A stretch of 64,000 nt of DNA, taken from positions 13,863,987 through 13,927,986 of the forward strand of contig CM060696.1 in the NCBI GenBank assembly GCA_030686995.1, given 5' to 3'. The DNA comes from Artemisia argyi (Eukaryota > Streptophyta > Magnoliopsida > Asterales > Asteraceae). Within the stretch, counting starts at the first letter, position 1, and every line of letters starts with the position of its first letter. A model generated the notes under the pieces. That model was not told the origin of the DNA. It saw only the letters and a program-made list of their open reading frames with translations, and made no database searches. This document shows positions 23,447 to 36,964 of this stretch, one piece after another. Made by a program: the position numbers and the translations under genes.

Positions 23447-26400
23447 CTAGTCTTCTTTAAGCTGATTGACATACTTGAGAAAAGCACGGGCAGGATTTTC
23501 CCTTGGCGGTGCACGTACACGACTTGACCTCCGCAATGCAGCCTCTTCTTCCATCTGGATCCTGTGAGCCTCTTTAGATTTCTTCTGCATTTCACCTCTG
23601 CAAAACATTTAGAATTTCTCAGTTCGATACAAAGTTGCTAAAACTCCCGAATTCAAGGGTTTTCTGATTATGTGCTTTTTGTAAGTGATTATGTGATGAA
23701 ATCGCATAATTGGTTGTAATAAAAGACTGCAGTTGAATCATTTCAAGTGTTTGACGAATTCCGAGTTTCCGACAATTAAATAACTAACCGACAAAATAAC
23801 TAATAAGAAGTGAAAAGAGGTATCTTGTGAAATCAGATTAGGTTAGAGAAAGTTATTCGTTTTAGCATTTGATAAATAAGTTTGTCGCAGCAGCAGCTAC
23901 AAGTATGAAACTGAAACATATAATCAGAAACAGAATTTGTTTTTCCAAACATTAAACACTTTTTATTATGACTTTAAATTCTCCAACCCAATATTCAGTT
24001 TTAAAATGCAAATCAAACACTCAATATACGTAAGATTGGCATACCTGTTGTAAATGTGTCTTAAATCAAAACCAATAGGGTTACTCTAACTCACAAGTTC
24101 ATATAAAACCTCACAAAGACAAGGAAGATTTGTGGGCCAACATCTACTTTCTAAATACCTTATAGATGTTCTGTAATTGAGGTATCTCATATGATTGATT
24201 AATAGTCGTGTACACCCACAACTCCCTATACATTGTAGTCCTTGATAACCAGAAACTCAGAAAGAATCTATAGAAGCTTATGGCCAACGAGCATGCTGAG
24301 TCAGATAGGTTGGCTAAACGAGTGAGTTGACTCAAGCATACTATGCTAAATGGTGTCTGGACTCTGGAACCACAAAAACGTTATTTTGTGTCTTTTATCC
24401 CCCATTATATATCTTATATACCCATCAAAATTTTCAAACTACAAGTAAAATCTAAAACCTTAACGGCCAAAATGAGACGGAATTTGTCAAGTGTGTCAGG
24501 TAAAGGATGATAAGTTACAGCATAGAAAAAGTTAGGAAGTCTTACGATATTTTGTTATAACGTTTTTCCAGCTGCCTTTTAAGAGCTCTTTCTCGCTCAC
24601 CCTTTTCATTTAGCGATCCCATCAAAGAGTCAAGCTGTGTATAGAAAAGAGAAGAGTCAATATTATGAAAAAGATAGCCACAGCACTGTACCTGTAGATT
24701 AAAGAAGAGCTGTTACCTCAGGTTTAGTGGTGTAGTAGCCCCACTGTTTGTGATCGCAACTTTCAACAAAGATCCTTGTGTCCTTGCGGAAAAACCAGTA
24801 CCTGTTATAATCCCTGTCTTTACCTAAAGGATTTGTGCGTATGAGCCACTTCTCCATTTCCCTCTCCAGTTTTTCTTTCTGCAGACACAAACAAACTACA
24901 ATAAATCATGCTATCCTAAAATATACACAGATTGTACACCTTAAGAGAAAACGACAGGTTGCACATATGATTGCAAAATCTACGTAATTACAAGTTATAA
25001 TAATGTGATCTTTTGAAGTAGAACAATTAAAGAGGTTAGTAAGAAGTTTTATACACTTTTGGCAACTTTCAACCTGTTTCGACCTACTTTCAGATTTATC
25101 CCATCTGACCATTGGACAATAGAGATACAATATAAACCCAAACCCAGGTAAAAGATTACCACCTCTACGTAAAGCCATTGCCTTAAAAAGCTTTGTATTT
25201 TAAAGCATGATTTCCTAAGAGAAGTACGTTGAGGACGCAAACGTAACCCTCTGACATCACCATTTCCAAGAAAATAAACAAAAATACGAGAAGATAAATT
25301 TCCCAAGTTCCGTTCAAACATCATTTAATTTAGCAATCTAATAAGACTTTTTGAGTGTGGTGATAATAGTTTAACATAGAGGTGGCATATACAGAGAGAG
25401 GTCTTACCTTCTGTTCTATATTTATTTTATCCTTTGTTTCCTTTTTCTCAACATCTATCGCTTTCTGAGATCCCTTTCCATTTGATGCTTTCATACTTGC
25501 TATTGTGACTTCTGTATCAACCTTTACATTTTTCTTTGTTTCCTTTTTCTCAACATCTATCGCTTTCTGAGATCCCTTTCCATTTGATGCTTTCATACTT
25601 GCTATTGTGACTTCTGTATCAACCTTTACATTTTTCACATCCTTCTCAGATGTCTTGTCTTGCTTCTTCCCACTGCAGGGCATAAATAAAACCATTAAAC
25701 CCAAACCATCTTCCAATCAGAAATATGATCATATAAAAAAAGTCAATACTTAGTACCTGATCTCTGGTAAGTCTTTTTGCTCAGCAGGTGAGTTTTTATC
25801 CTTGTGTGTCTTCCCGACATCTCCATTATGTTCATTCCCATTTGACTCCGCCTTTGCCATTTCTTTCTTCTCTCTCCTTTTTCTTCCTTCCTCCAATGCT
25901 TCACCTCTTTTCTTTGCTGCAAGTGCATGTCGCTCTTCTATAAACTCGTCCAACTTCTCTCTCATGATGTCACTTGCGAGGACTTGACCAACCAATTCTC
26001 GAAAGATGCTTAGCTTAGCGTTAATATCTAAAAGACCATAATGGCCCCGCTTGATAGTACTCATGTGAGTGGTTAATTCTTCTTTTCCCGTCAGTTCCAA
26101 AAAATCACACAAGTAATCTGTCCATGTCATCAATGTAATCTGGCATTGAATGATATAAACTGATTATTTACACAAGAGTTAATAATAGGTTGATTTTGAT
26201 TAATCATTACTTTTCTCCTGTCAAATGGGTAAATAAACTGATTATTTACACAAGAAGAGTTAATTTTAGAACTTTTCTTAATATACGGGTCAACATTTGC
26301 CCAAAGTTTATTCAAATGCATATGGCCTCCTGGTAGAATTTACTCAATAAAAGAAGATTACTACTTTCGTAGTTAATTTTAGAAATTAAACTAAAAACTT

Positions 26401-29400
26401 TAACTACTACGAGAAATAGTTTAGAAAAATGTAAGGAAAAAATGTTGGCAGGACAGCTTGATCGGTATTGAATTTATCCGTTACCCAACCCGCCAAAAAG
26501 CAAACAGATATGGAATCTAAGAAAGTATACCTTTTTATTGCGTTTTTTCTTTTGTGTAGCTATAAAGTAATCCCCTTCTTCCTTTATAAGCAAGCGAAGA
26601 AGAGCAGCATGGGACTCCACAATTAGAACTATGTTGCTTTCTTTATAGCAGAGAGCATTTTCAAAATCATCTAGCGAGAATGGTGATAAGTTCAACAGTT
26701 TACTGTAAGAAGAACAAAAATCCCAAACCATCAAAGCATCGCCAACACACTCCGCTGGGATATTGAAGTTTCTTGTTGGTGGAGGACGGGGAGTAAATAC
26801 AGGATCATCGGCAGCAGGTTTCACCTTCAGATCATCGATTGGATATTTGATAGGTACATCATCTTCTGTAATGTTGAGATAAATCATCAGAAACTAGTAA
26901 TAAACATAAGTAAACAAATTCATCACACTTCCATTTATTTTTTAACTTGCCGAACAAAATCTTAAAAGGAATGCAAGCAAATATGATCTAAAAGCCAAAA
27001 CATTACAAGAATATACCTTTGTCTGCCTCCCCCTTCTGTTTCTTGCGCTTACGCTCTCCATTATTTGCCTCCTGAACAACAAATCACGGAATCAATTAAA
27101 TATTACATAAAAAGAGATTCCATTCATCATTATCATTTTCTTTGATTCTCCTTTTTGTTTGTAGGGTATCACTTTCTTTTCTCCCATTTTTTTTTTTTTT
27201 TTTTTTTTTTTAACGAACAATTGAACTCACACACCCATGTCTTTAAAGAGACTGGAAATGTTGTATATCCTTATTAGTTAATACGTACAATTGGGCCAAA
27301 GGCCTCTTGGCCCCATCATAACTTTAAACTTTATAGAAATGAGACCCACAAACCTATAATATTCCATGAACAAAACAAGACCTTAAAAGTTCAAATTTAA
27401 GGAAAACAACAATCTTGGAAGCCTTATGCATTGTGATTTGTGAATACACTTTAGGACACTTTCAACTCGTTTGGACTCATTCGCCCTGGTTCTATTTTGC
27501 TAATATCGAGTCTTAACTATTTAACCCGTTCAGTATAACCCAAATTAATCCGTTTACCTATAAATGTTTCGAAATTGCTAACTCTAATTTCTGATAAGAA
27601 AAAAGTTACCTTGTCTTCCTTAGAGAGTTTCCTCTTTGGAGAAATTTTGCTTCTCAACTCCTCGGGAAGAATAGTGGAGATCCCATATTTCAGTGCCAAC
27701 TTATCATGAAGCACCCAAGGACTACTCCTACACGTAGACTCTTTGATGAAAGCCTTCAAAACGTCTCTACTAAATGGCAATTTTTTCTTAATCAAATCTT
27801 CTCCACTAACCACAGCGTTTTCAGTTACTTTCTTATCTTTATCAAGCCATTCTACCTGGTATTGTGTTTTTTCTACTTTCTCGTCAATCACTTTTAGTAT
27901 TTTGCACGGATATATGCGATTATTCTTCCTCCCATATATTTCTGTGCCCTCTAACAAGCGTTCCTGCAGCTTTGCAGCAATAGTACTTACAAGTTCTTTT
28001 AAATGGAGCATGCCTGCAAACACAGAAACTACAATTAAAACTGAAGCAAAAAAAATACATCTTTTTTAGCTGAAAACACTTCATCTACAACATCAGGTCT
28101 CAATATTAAACTAATGATGGAAAGTTGGAAACACGTACAAGGTATGTTTCATACATGAACCACAAACTGTATTGAACATTAGTTAAGAGGGCATTTCGAT
28201 AAGAAGACTTCTGCATGAATGTTACTAAACTCGGTAGAATTTATTATTAATTAAATGATTCATTGACTCAGATAGATGAACTAAGCACTATAAAAAAACC
28301 ACAATCATGCATAAACATGAGATAGGAGGATCAGTCACTCAATGAAAGTTAACCCAACCTTATTATTGAAATAAATAGGTTCCAGCCACTAGGCGTCACA
28401 ATAACAGCATAAATTAGAGGCTGACGAAAAAAAAAAAAAAAAAAAAAAGTCTTATGTACGCTGGTACACTTTCGTAATATATGCAAGCTGAATTCAGGAC
28501 AAATATCGCATGATCTGTGATCTGTAAAAAGAAAAGAGGGCATCACCGGTTGGTCAAACAGACGCAAATTGATGCTAGCATTAGATATAATAACTCAAGA
28601 TCTAAACCCCAAAAAATTACTCCTTGTAGATTATGTTTTTGTCAGAACTAAGGAACACAGCCATTGATTTCAACATCCTAACTACTACCAGAGCAGTCGT
28701 AAACTTCTTACACGTCTTTTCCTACTTTAGTTATCTTTTGAGTTTCTGTATATATGCAGAGTTAGCCACGTGGCTATATCATGATCTAAAATGGTGACAA
28801 TCCCCCAATTGATGACAATCCCAACCAGGTATCTAGCTGTCCACAGGCTAATGATGGCATGTTCTCCCTGCGATTTTCTAAAACATTTTGATGAACATTG
28901 AATACCTAATGCAGCTCATGAGCAGCTTTAAACAGATGGCCGGATGAATAAAGGAATTTTCTCCTTTTTTTGTTTACATAACACACATTGTTGTATTTGT
29001 CTTGCAATTACTAAGTGATAGATTAATACTGCAATTAGTAGATGACTAAAGAATTAACTTCTGTTGATTCACTTCAACTAGTCGCAGCAGTAACAGTTAT
29101 TTATGTTCGCCAATTATAAAAAAAATAACATACAAAATCAAGTGCTTTTTGGTTCAATTCAGAATTTCAGATAAAATCATAGGTCTATACTAAGATAAGA
29201 TACTATCTGTTTTACTTTTTAACTGGTTTTAAGGAAAACATATCCAAGATTAAAATAGAGATATACTATGAGTACTAGCAAATACTCTTAAGTACATACT
29301 AGTATCCAATAAGGTAGTGACACTACCAGGCATGTATGAAACTCGAGGATATGAAAAGCTTTATAAGTATGTAAACAGACACAGACAGTATAAAAAGAGC

Positions 29401-30213
29401 ATAGAAAGAGTCATTACTGAATTGAACATCACGCAACACAGGCTCCATGAGCTCTTTGGGGAACTGCTGAATCTTCTCATTGGCCTGTTTTTCTGAAACC
29501 AGCGCCTCTTCATAAGTCAAGTTGCTCTTCCCGGTACTCTTGCACGTCCAAACTCTTTGACGATACAGATTAATTCGGTTCAAGTATTCACTGTTAACCA
29601 CAAACATAACATTTCAATTAAAAACAGGACATGCAAAGCTCCCTCAATCCCGTAAATCAATACCCTTTTCCTTAACCAAACAGATATATCATTTAGAAAA
29701 GTAAACACCGTCCTGTTAACATACAAATAAGGTCTTATACAGATATCCAATGCCCTCACGTTTATCACGCGTATCCCACGTACCAATCATGTTACAATTA
29801 TGCTAGATGGGCTATAATAGTCAAACAAAAGAATCATTTACTACTTCAGAAAACATGACACGAGAAAACAATTTACATGGGCGGACCCACATTGAAGCCG
29901 AAGCGCATCCTTAAAAACATTTGTAGCATAAGAAAAAACAATTCCGTATACTACAATTTTTTACTAAATAGTGACAACTCCTAGGTCAACAGACTAAAAA
30001 CCGCAAACTTGTTACAGATTTCATATTTCGTATTCGACCACTTAATATATGTAACAGCCAATTCAACCATAAACAAATCAAAAGGTGCGTAAAAAAGTAC
30101 CAATAATCGCGAAAAATCTCTTTAGTAAACCGAATTTGAAAAACGAGCTCGTTCGGCTTCAAATCACCAGGCCTTTCCAATAAAGAAAAAGGCTTCCTTT
30201 TATGTAATGGCAT
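23447..30213 (-). CDS. WAC/DDT/WHIM-domain chromatin protein, probable ISWI-complex subunit (10 exons, 709 aa)
   Basis: Minus-strand exons: 30101-30213, 29418-29590, 27610-28013, 27017-27071, 26531-26865, 25757-26139, 25408-25672, 24717-24878, 24546-24634, 23447-23597. All introns are GT-AG, phases agree, and the sum is 2130 nt. The start MPLHKRKPF is the usual one for this family. A WAC domain (about 20-115: LVFQIRFTKEIFRDY, INLYRQRVWTCK) is followed by a Lys-rich linker and a DDT domain (about 285-345: CVGDALMVWDFCSSYSKLL). WHIM1 (about 391-425: GHYGLLDINAKLSIFREL) and WHIM2 (593-606: PLGKDRDYNRYWFF) follow, with a basic end (RRSSRVRAPPRENPARAFL). Residues 501-568 are two identical 34-residue units. 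This layout matches the N-terminal half of ACF1/BAZ1-type proteins and plant DDT proteins that bind ISWI remodelers in the nucleus. Function is inferred from family. Confidence 0.95.
25432..25635 (-). repeat. Exact 102-bp tandem duplication inside exon 7
   Basis: Units 25432-25533 and 25534-25635 are identical by eye over 102 bp. As the length is 34 codons the frame is kept, doubling a Lys-rich segment (VKVDTEVTIASMKASNGKGS) between the WHIM motifs. Perfect identity points to a recent event. Confidence 0.95.
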
Positions 30214-30229
30214 TTCTTCCACCCACCAA

Positions 30230-30253
30230 CTGCACATAAATAAATTAAATTAA

Positions 30254-30288
<35 letters not shown>

Positions 30289-30760
30289 ACCCAAATGCCA
30301 AAATTAAAATTTTTCAAAACCCTAAAAACATTAATGGGTTTTACACAAAAAATTTAAAAAAAAAAAAAAAAAATCAAGATTATTAGTTTATTACATGACA
30401 GTGACTCAAATGATGCAAAAAATTATAACATTAAAAAAAAAGATGTTGAAAATGAAACAAAAACATGAAATTAAAATGAATCTTGAAAAAAATAAAAATA
30501 ATAATAATTCCCGCCACAAATGAATTGAATCTTGAAAAGCAATCGTGAGGTAAATAAATAAAGCAGCAAACTTGTGGTAATTTTTACCGGAAAAAAATGT
30601 TGTGATTTGGTTTACCGGAGAAGAAAGAAAAAAAGGGGGTTTGTGTGTGTGTGTTTTGGGGGTTTTTGAGGCGTTTGGTGTAGGCAAAGAAAGAGGGAGA
30701 GTCAGCTGTTGCTTATTTAAGACTTCCTTGTTCTCTGGAGCCAAATATGCATTTTATAGT
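30230..30760 (-). promoter_or_regulatory. Promoter and 5'UTR with intron for the DDT-domain gene
   Basis: The minus strand has TATAAAA at 30752-30758, implying transcription from about 30725. A splice acceptor (TATGTGCAG) ends at 30230, sixteen bases before the ATG. CCG|GTAAA donors near 30588 and 30616 suggest a roughly 360-bp 5'UTR intron. Poly-A tracts at about 30248-30290 and 30350-30375 lie within it. No transcript evidence is available here. Confidence 0.5.
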
Positions 30761-30889
30761 TACAAAACAGTCCCTTCTTCTTTTTCATATGGATTTAATA
30801 AGCCCAACTTGTTTTAGAGAGGTATGTGTAACGGTGCACCGATAACCGTTATTGATGTGTTACCACAGTATAAACTGGCCCAAGTTCGA

Positions 30890-31106
30890 AACTAGGCTTG
30901 ATTGGAAGTCCCGCCTTTTTTATTCGACAAAAGGGGGAGAAAGAAAGTAAGAGCGTGAAGACCATTCAAGAAATGTTAAAGGCTTCACCAAATTACAAGG
31001 CAAAGGTCACGACGCAAGCTACACCAAAGGCGCGCTTTGTCTTCGCTAAGTTTTGTAATTTTATTTGCTTTCGGTTTTTATTTGTCATCATCAAAAAGGG
31101 GAAGAT
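30890..31106 (+). mobile_element. 3' internal remnant of a SIRE-like Copia element with polypurine tract
   Basis: It contains a GACAAAAGGGGGAGAAAG segment and ends AAAAAGGGGAAGAT directly before an LTR starting TGTTGAGG. This is the usual 3' junction of SIRE/Maximus-type Copia elements. The rest of that element is absent to the left, where the host gene's promoter region begins. Confidence 0.65.
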
Positions 31107-31593
31107 TGTTGAGGCAACATGATCAAGATCTCTTTATGTTTTAATGATGACAAATAAACCATCGAAACACATAAAATAACAAACGTTAGCTCAAAATCGC
31201 CGGAGCCAATGTCTGCTCCTGGCGCGCTGCCCGCGCGTCAACGCGTGGGTGACGCGCCAGGAGTCTGTATGGTTTCGGGCGAATTTTGAAAGTCGGCTTT
31301 CCCCTTACCCGACAAATGTGGATCTTTCAATACATGTATGAATATGTTATGTGCTTAATTGAGAACACTCGAAACGAGTTTTGAGACTTGAGAGATCCCA
31401 CTTTTAGAACACCCATTTACGGGAAAACGCCAACTCATGTTTTCTAACTATCGCCTCTAGCCAAGGCTTTTCTAAACTTAGGGAGCTTGTATATTTCACG
31501 TGACATCGTTTTGAAGAATCCATATGCTCATATCCCGTGCTTACGTCTTCTCTAATTACGTAACGGGTTTACTCCCTTATTGGTCAAACTAAG
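31107..31593 (+). repeat. Copia (SIRE-like) LTR, segment 1 of 3
   Basis: LTR start TGTTGAGGCAAC follows the polypurine tract. The LTR continues at 48940-49443 and 56626-58018 once the two insertions are removed, about 2.4 kb in all, ending CTACA before a PBS. It contains a GC-rich block (31205-31265) with CGCGTCAACGCGTGGGTGAC. Confidence 0.75.
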
Positions 31594-32005
31594 TGTAGGA
31601 CCGTAGAACAACCTTAATCACTTGTGAATCTAGGCTAGATCTAGAGAGAGAAAGTAAGTAGAGAGAGAGAGTGGAAGGGAACTCCTAGTGTGTGAAATGA
31701 AAGACCTTGATATTACTAAGAGAATCAACCTCAAAATGAGGCCTTACATGTGTATCTATACTTGTAGTCTAGGGCTTCACATATCTTTGACCATATTACA
31801 TAACTAGCCCTTAGACTTTATACAAGCATGAATAATACACATAAACTTAATAAACTAGCATTTACTAACTATTACATTGATATATTTAACTAACTATTTG
31901 ACTCAATAAAGATCATCACTTTTAATCCTAACAATCTCCCCCTAAGGGACGATCATTGAGATCTCTCTTTGATTACATAAATGATCAACACTTCTAATGC
32001 TAACA
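31594..32005 (-). repeat. 3' LTR of the non-autonomous Copia-like element
   Basis: Pairs with 48523-48934. Bases 31934-32005 (72 bp) begin with the reversed polypurine signature ATCTCCCCCTAAGGG, and the same signature recurs right outside the LTR at 32006. The LTR thus appears to have grown by use of an upstream polypurine tract. Confidence 0.92.
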
Positions 32006-34217
32006 ATCTCCCCCTAAGGGTGATCATTGAGATCTCTCTTTTGTGACCTTGATCTTTAATCTTTGAAGCTTGTTCTCTTTGAACGTTGAGTATTGTTGTG
32101 TAATAGTTTTACTAGTTCCTTTGTTCCAATCATGCTTTGTGATCTTTCTTGCCTTTGGACAACATCTTTACTCTGTTGTCTTTACGTCTTTTCCAACATG
32201 CTCATACTTTGATTGACATTGAATCTTTGTGAAGCTCTCTTTTCTTTGACTTTAATCATTATTTCTTAAGTTTGTAGATTCTTTGATTTTGACTTAGAAA
32301 CGTTCTGAACTTTGCTTTGCTTTGATCTTTGAAGAGACCTTTGCAGGGTATGAGCATGTGGATCTTTGAGTGATGGTAACGGTCTTTCTCCAAGGAACAT
32401 TCATGAGTACCTGCATAAAACAGTTAGCAATAAAGTATCCGGTACTTACAGGTTCGGAATTAGAGATCATCAACAGCATAGTGTGAAGACTCCTTCTAAC
32501 CCTTACCAAGGCCGTTCCTGAATCAGATACCCCTGAGAGGGCTTACAAGATCCACCGAAGTACATCAATGATTCAGGTGAGTTGCTGGAGATCACCCCAC
32601 AACTGTAGACCGTTTGAGACATAGTAACCATCATGATAGATAAAGCAAGATCTGTAGATCTCATAAAGACTCTTACAACTTGTGTCCTTTTTGGCGAACA
32701 CAAGTGTATTCATAGGAAGTGTATCCTAAGAGATCTTTTTAATGAATCTCATGGCTCTAGACTCGATAAGTGCATAATTTGGTTTTCCTATGCGGAGACT
32801 AGGGAGGGGTCTCCTGCTTCAATATCAACCAGCTCTAAGAGATAAGTCGATAGATTACACCGGTTCCCCGTGAGAATGAAACAAGCTCTTTTAAGAGAAC
32901 TTGAGTGGATAGAAAGTTAAGTGCAGTGCGTCACTGGGTCCATGACGTCTTGTCTTCAATACCGGTGTCACCTTAGTAACAACCAGTAGCATATGAGTTG
33001 AACCCGGTTTCTGCCCTAAGGTTGAACATTTGGAGGGCTATTTCTTTTCACCCTTTTCATAACTTTTCCTTTTAATTCTTCAACCCCTTCTTTCTCCTTT
33101 CATTCTTATCTCCTTTTTTTCAAATCATACCTAAGGACTTCTAATTCTAATCTATTGGAATTGTCCTTGGGTAGATCCCTCCGGCTCTGGCGGATCATAG
33201 GACGGTTTTTCCTAACCTTAATCACCTTATAACACCATGACTATCCTATTGTTGCCATCAAACCATTTGTGAAAATCTCTCAAAGTGTTTATGATTGTGA
33301 AACATACTTTGTTGTTAACACTTCGAGAGTTTTGCTTTTTCAGAAATACTCCCCCTTCACATGTGCTTACATGTATTAAAGATAAATTAGCACATGTTGG
33401 GAAGAGTTTGCACTTTTTGAATTGATTGATTTTCTGTGAACATGACCGATTCGAGACACGCTTACATCACTAGTTAGACTAGCTTGAAATTATTACCCGT
33501 CCTGGTCAAGTCCAAAGAAAGTCTCTCGAGACGGTACATTCTACTCAGACAAGTCCTATTCGAGACACGCTTACATTACTAGTTGGACTAGCTTGAAATT
33601 ATTACCCGTCCAGGACAAGTCTTTTCGATTACTGACATTTTAAGCTTCGTTAATTCATTGGTACTTACTGAGTCGAGCTCTTTTAAGATTCAAGACGATC
33701 ACATTTTAATCACATTTCTCCCCCTCAAAAATAGCATATCCATGGTATTTTTGATACCGATTGATTGAAACCTTTGTTTTTGGATAGCTTATGGGAGAAA
33801 CGGATGTATGATATTTCTGAATTTGTTTTAAGCATGATCTTTTTGGAACATCTTTTTATTACTCCCCCTCAAAAATAAAACATTTTGAGTAAATATAAGC
33901 TTTTAAGAATTTGAGGGAGTAATATCAATTAAGAAGACTTTGATAAACTTTTTGGTGAGAAGTCTTCTTATCTTTTAGGATTGTCGCACAGAAATGTACA
34001 ACAGGGTCCTTTCTTTGAAAATCGAGGGTTATACACTGTTATGTGTGCATAAGCCATAATGTTTTTAGGATAAGTGCTCAAAAGATATTTAAAACCTTTG
34101 AATGATTAAGCACTTTCCTTTCTTTGAAGAACGAGTCCTTAGCTGAAATACTAAGAAGTCATGATTTTGAAGTCCGGGTTTCGTACTGAAGTATACGAAA
34201 GCCATTATGATTTTGGA
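32006..34217 (-). other. Non-coding region of the non-autonomous Copia-like element
   Basis: It holds the polypurine tract at 32006-32018. A diverged direct repeat (CGAGACACGCTTACAT..ACTAGTT, about 33450 and 33560) is also present, with several T-rich stretches. Autonomous Copia relatives have protease, integrase, RT and RNase H at this place, and none of their motifs is present on either strand. Confidence 0.7.
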
Positions 34218-36964
34218 TTAGACAACAACTTTTGGAACCCATTTAAGCACGACGCCAACTGGGTTTCCATATTTTGAAATCCATTTGTAAGTTGTGTCAA
34301 TCCGAGACAAAGAAGTTGAATTCCAACGAGGACTGAAAACATGTGTTTCATTTTGAAATAAAGCTCGTGGAATCAACGGTGATTTAAAACTCTTTAGCGT
34401 TTGAAAGTTGTTTGAGAAGCTCGGTGTCTCTCTTGGAGTTTTAAAACTTGAAGAAGAGGTTTTCCATCCATTGTTGAAACTCGGTGTTTCATTTCGAAAA
34501 TTCGTTTTTGAGATGAGTGGAAACCTTCCAGAATTAGGTGTTTTCAAAGCGTAGCCATTCTTTTGTTGTAGCGGAAGCATTTCAGAGTATGAATATTTCA
34601 AATGTTTTGAACGGCTTTACTTTGGTTTCCACACTGGCTTTACCGGAGTAAAACGAGAGTATGAAGTTTGAAAACCTTGATTCTTTTCATTATGATCACT
34701 TGCATTTGAAACTTTTTGAGGAGTAAATGTGTCAGAAAAATTAGGTCTCTTTGAAAACTTCCTTCCTTTTTGCAAAGAATAGGTTGTAAATTGAGAAACC
34801 TTTTTCGAAAATGGTTTTGAAGATCCACCCGTGTAAACCTTTTCTGAAACACTTACTTGTGGTTTAGACTCGTTTGAAACTTGAGATTTTCCTTTTGACC
34901 GGTTAAGAACATCAAACTTTGCTTTTAAGGCATTGTATGACGTTCTCAAATCATTGTATTCTTTTTGAAGAGAAAGATGATCTGATGATGCCAGTTTTTC
35001 TTGTAAATAAGCATTTTGATTTTCAAGATGTGCAAAATATTTTTCATATTTGTCTGTTTCGATTGAAAAATCATTTTTGACATCACCAAAATCCTTGGTT
35101 TGTTGTGCAATCTTCTTTTCCAATTCAACAATTTTCTTTTGAAGCACAGATTTTTCTTTTTCAAAAAGATGATTTGGGACGATCTGAGAGTCAGATTTGT
35201 TTGAAAATTGATTCTGAACTCTTGATCGTTTGATTGAATCAAACAAGTTTTTGTAAGTCTCTTTCAAATGCTCATTTTCTTTTTGTAATGATGCCACAGC
35301 ATGTTCCAATTCAAGATTTTTTGTATCAAGTTCGTCAAAATCAAACTTGATATTGGTATCATCACATTTTTCTTTTAAAATATTTTCTTTTTCTTTACGC
35401 ACTGATGTCAAAGAGTTTTCAGAAGACATTTTCTCATTCTTCTCTAGCAATTTTAGTTGAAAAGAGATACTTTGTGCTTCTAGTTTTGCAAGATGTTTCT
35501 CAAAGTGAGCAGTTCTTTTTGACAATTCTGCTTTGACATCAGTTGCTTCTTGTGAAAGCTCGGTGATTTTGTTTTTGAGACAACGATTTTCAGATTTCAA
35601 AGAAGATGTTCGTTCAAAATTCACATTCTCATACTCATGGCTGACAGATACTGACTTGAACGACTCTATTTGATTTGTGAAAAATTATTTTTGAATGTCC
35701 AGAATTAAGCATTTTTCATCAAATTCGTCTTCAAGAGAGTGAACGTACTTTAAATCTTCTCTCATTTCAGTGACAAGATGTTTTTCAAAGTACTCAAAAC
35801 TTAAGTTGATATTTTTCACATGAGGTTCAATCTCATCTTTCAAAATCTTTTTTACTTCAATCTTAAGGCGTACATCTGATGAAAGAGGATTAGAGAAAAC
35901 GTTGTGATCGATGTTTTCTTGCTTAAACCAAATGACCTTTAACGTATGCACAATGTGATCTTTAAGACTACAAAATTGTTTTCTTGCTCTATTTTGCCAT
36001 AACGTAGCCTCATAAGTAGCAAGTTGAGCTTCTTTGAAAAATCTTTTCACATTTGTGTCTTTTCTTTTGAAAGGTGCTTTTGGAAAATCTGTCAATTGTG
36101 TACAACCATACACAAAGCCGTGGTACGAGAGAGGGTTTTTTGTTTGTTTTACTTTCAAACGTTTTTCCTCTTCAGATTTTAAAATATCTTGAGACTCAAA
36201 CAAAAGATCATCTGACAATTCTTTTCCCATATCTTCAGCGTTGTACAAAATAGGTGTCAGCTTTTTCACTTTGTTTAAAAAACACGGTTTTCCATTTTCC
36301 AACTGAGCTCTATTTTCAAAACCAATTCCAGATGTTTGTTTAGAAACTTCCTCATCTTTAGTAGGCAGCATGTTGATTGTCTGAGAAGTTTGTCCCAATT
36401 TTCGAAGTTTGTTTTCAAGATCGTTTGTTCGTTTAAAAAATTATTGATTTTCATTCTCAAGTTTTGTATTAACAATCTCAAAATTTGAAGTGGTTTGCTT
36501 AAGCCTTGAATTTTCACATTTTAAATCACTGTTCTCTTTTACAAGTGCTTGAACCTTTCTGTTGTTAAGAACCATTTGAGAATCCAGATTTTGAATGGAA
36601 CGTTTTTCACGAAGAACAGCTTCTCTATAACCAACTTCAAGTTCTTCATTTCTTTTTAAAATTGGTTTGACAGACTCTCCATTCATTTCAAACTTCCGAG
36701 CTTGAGATTTAAGGTTTGAGTTTTCAGCTTCAAGTTCATCTTTTCTTTTTTTGACATTTTGAAAACCTTTTTTCATTTCTTTAAATCTCTCAAGCTCTTT
36801 TGTCAATAAGACATTTGTTTGCTTAGCTTCACGATTGTCGTTTTTGCACTTGTCAAGTTCATGTTTGAAATTATTGATTAATGAAGCAAATAAGGCACGA
36901 TCTTGTTCATAAGAAGATCCATCCTGGGCAGGCTCACCTCTATTAGGATCCATATCTTGAGTAA

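Noticed and set aside
30602..31122. Plus-strand ORFs upstream of the DDT gene
   Set aside because: One overlaps the 5'UTR antisense, the other is the non-coding 3' end of a Copia element.
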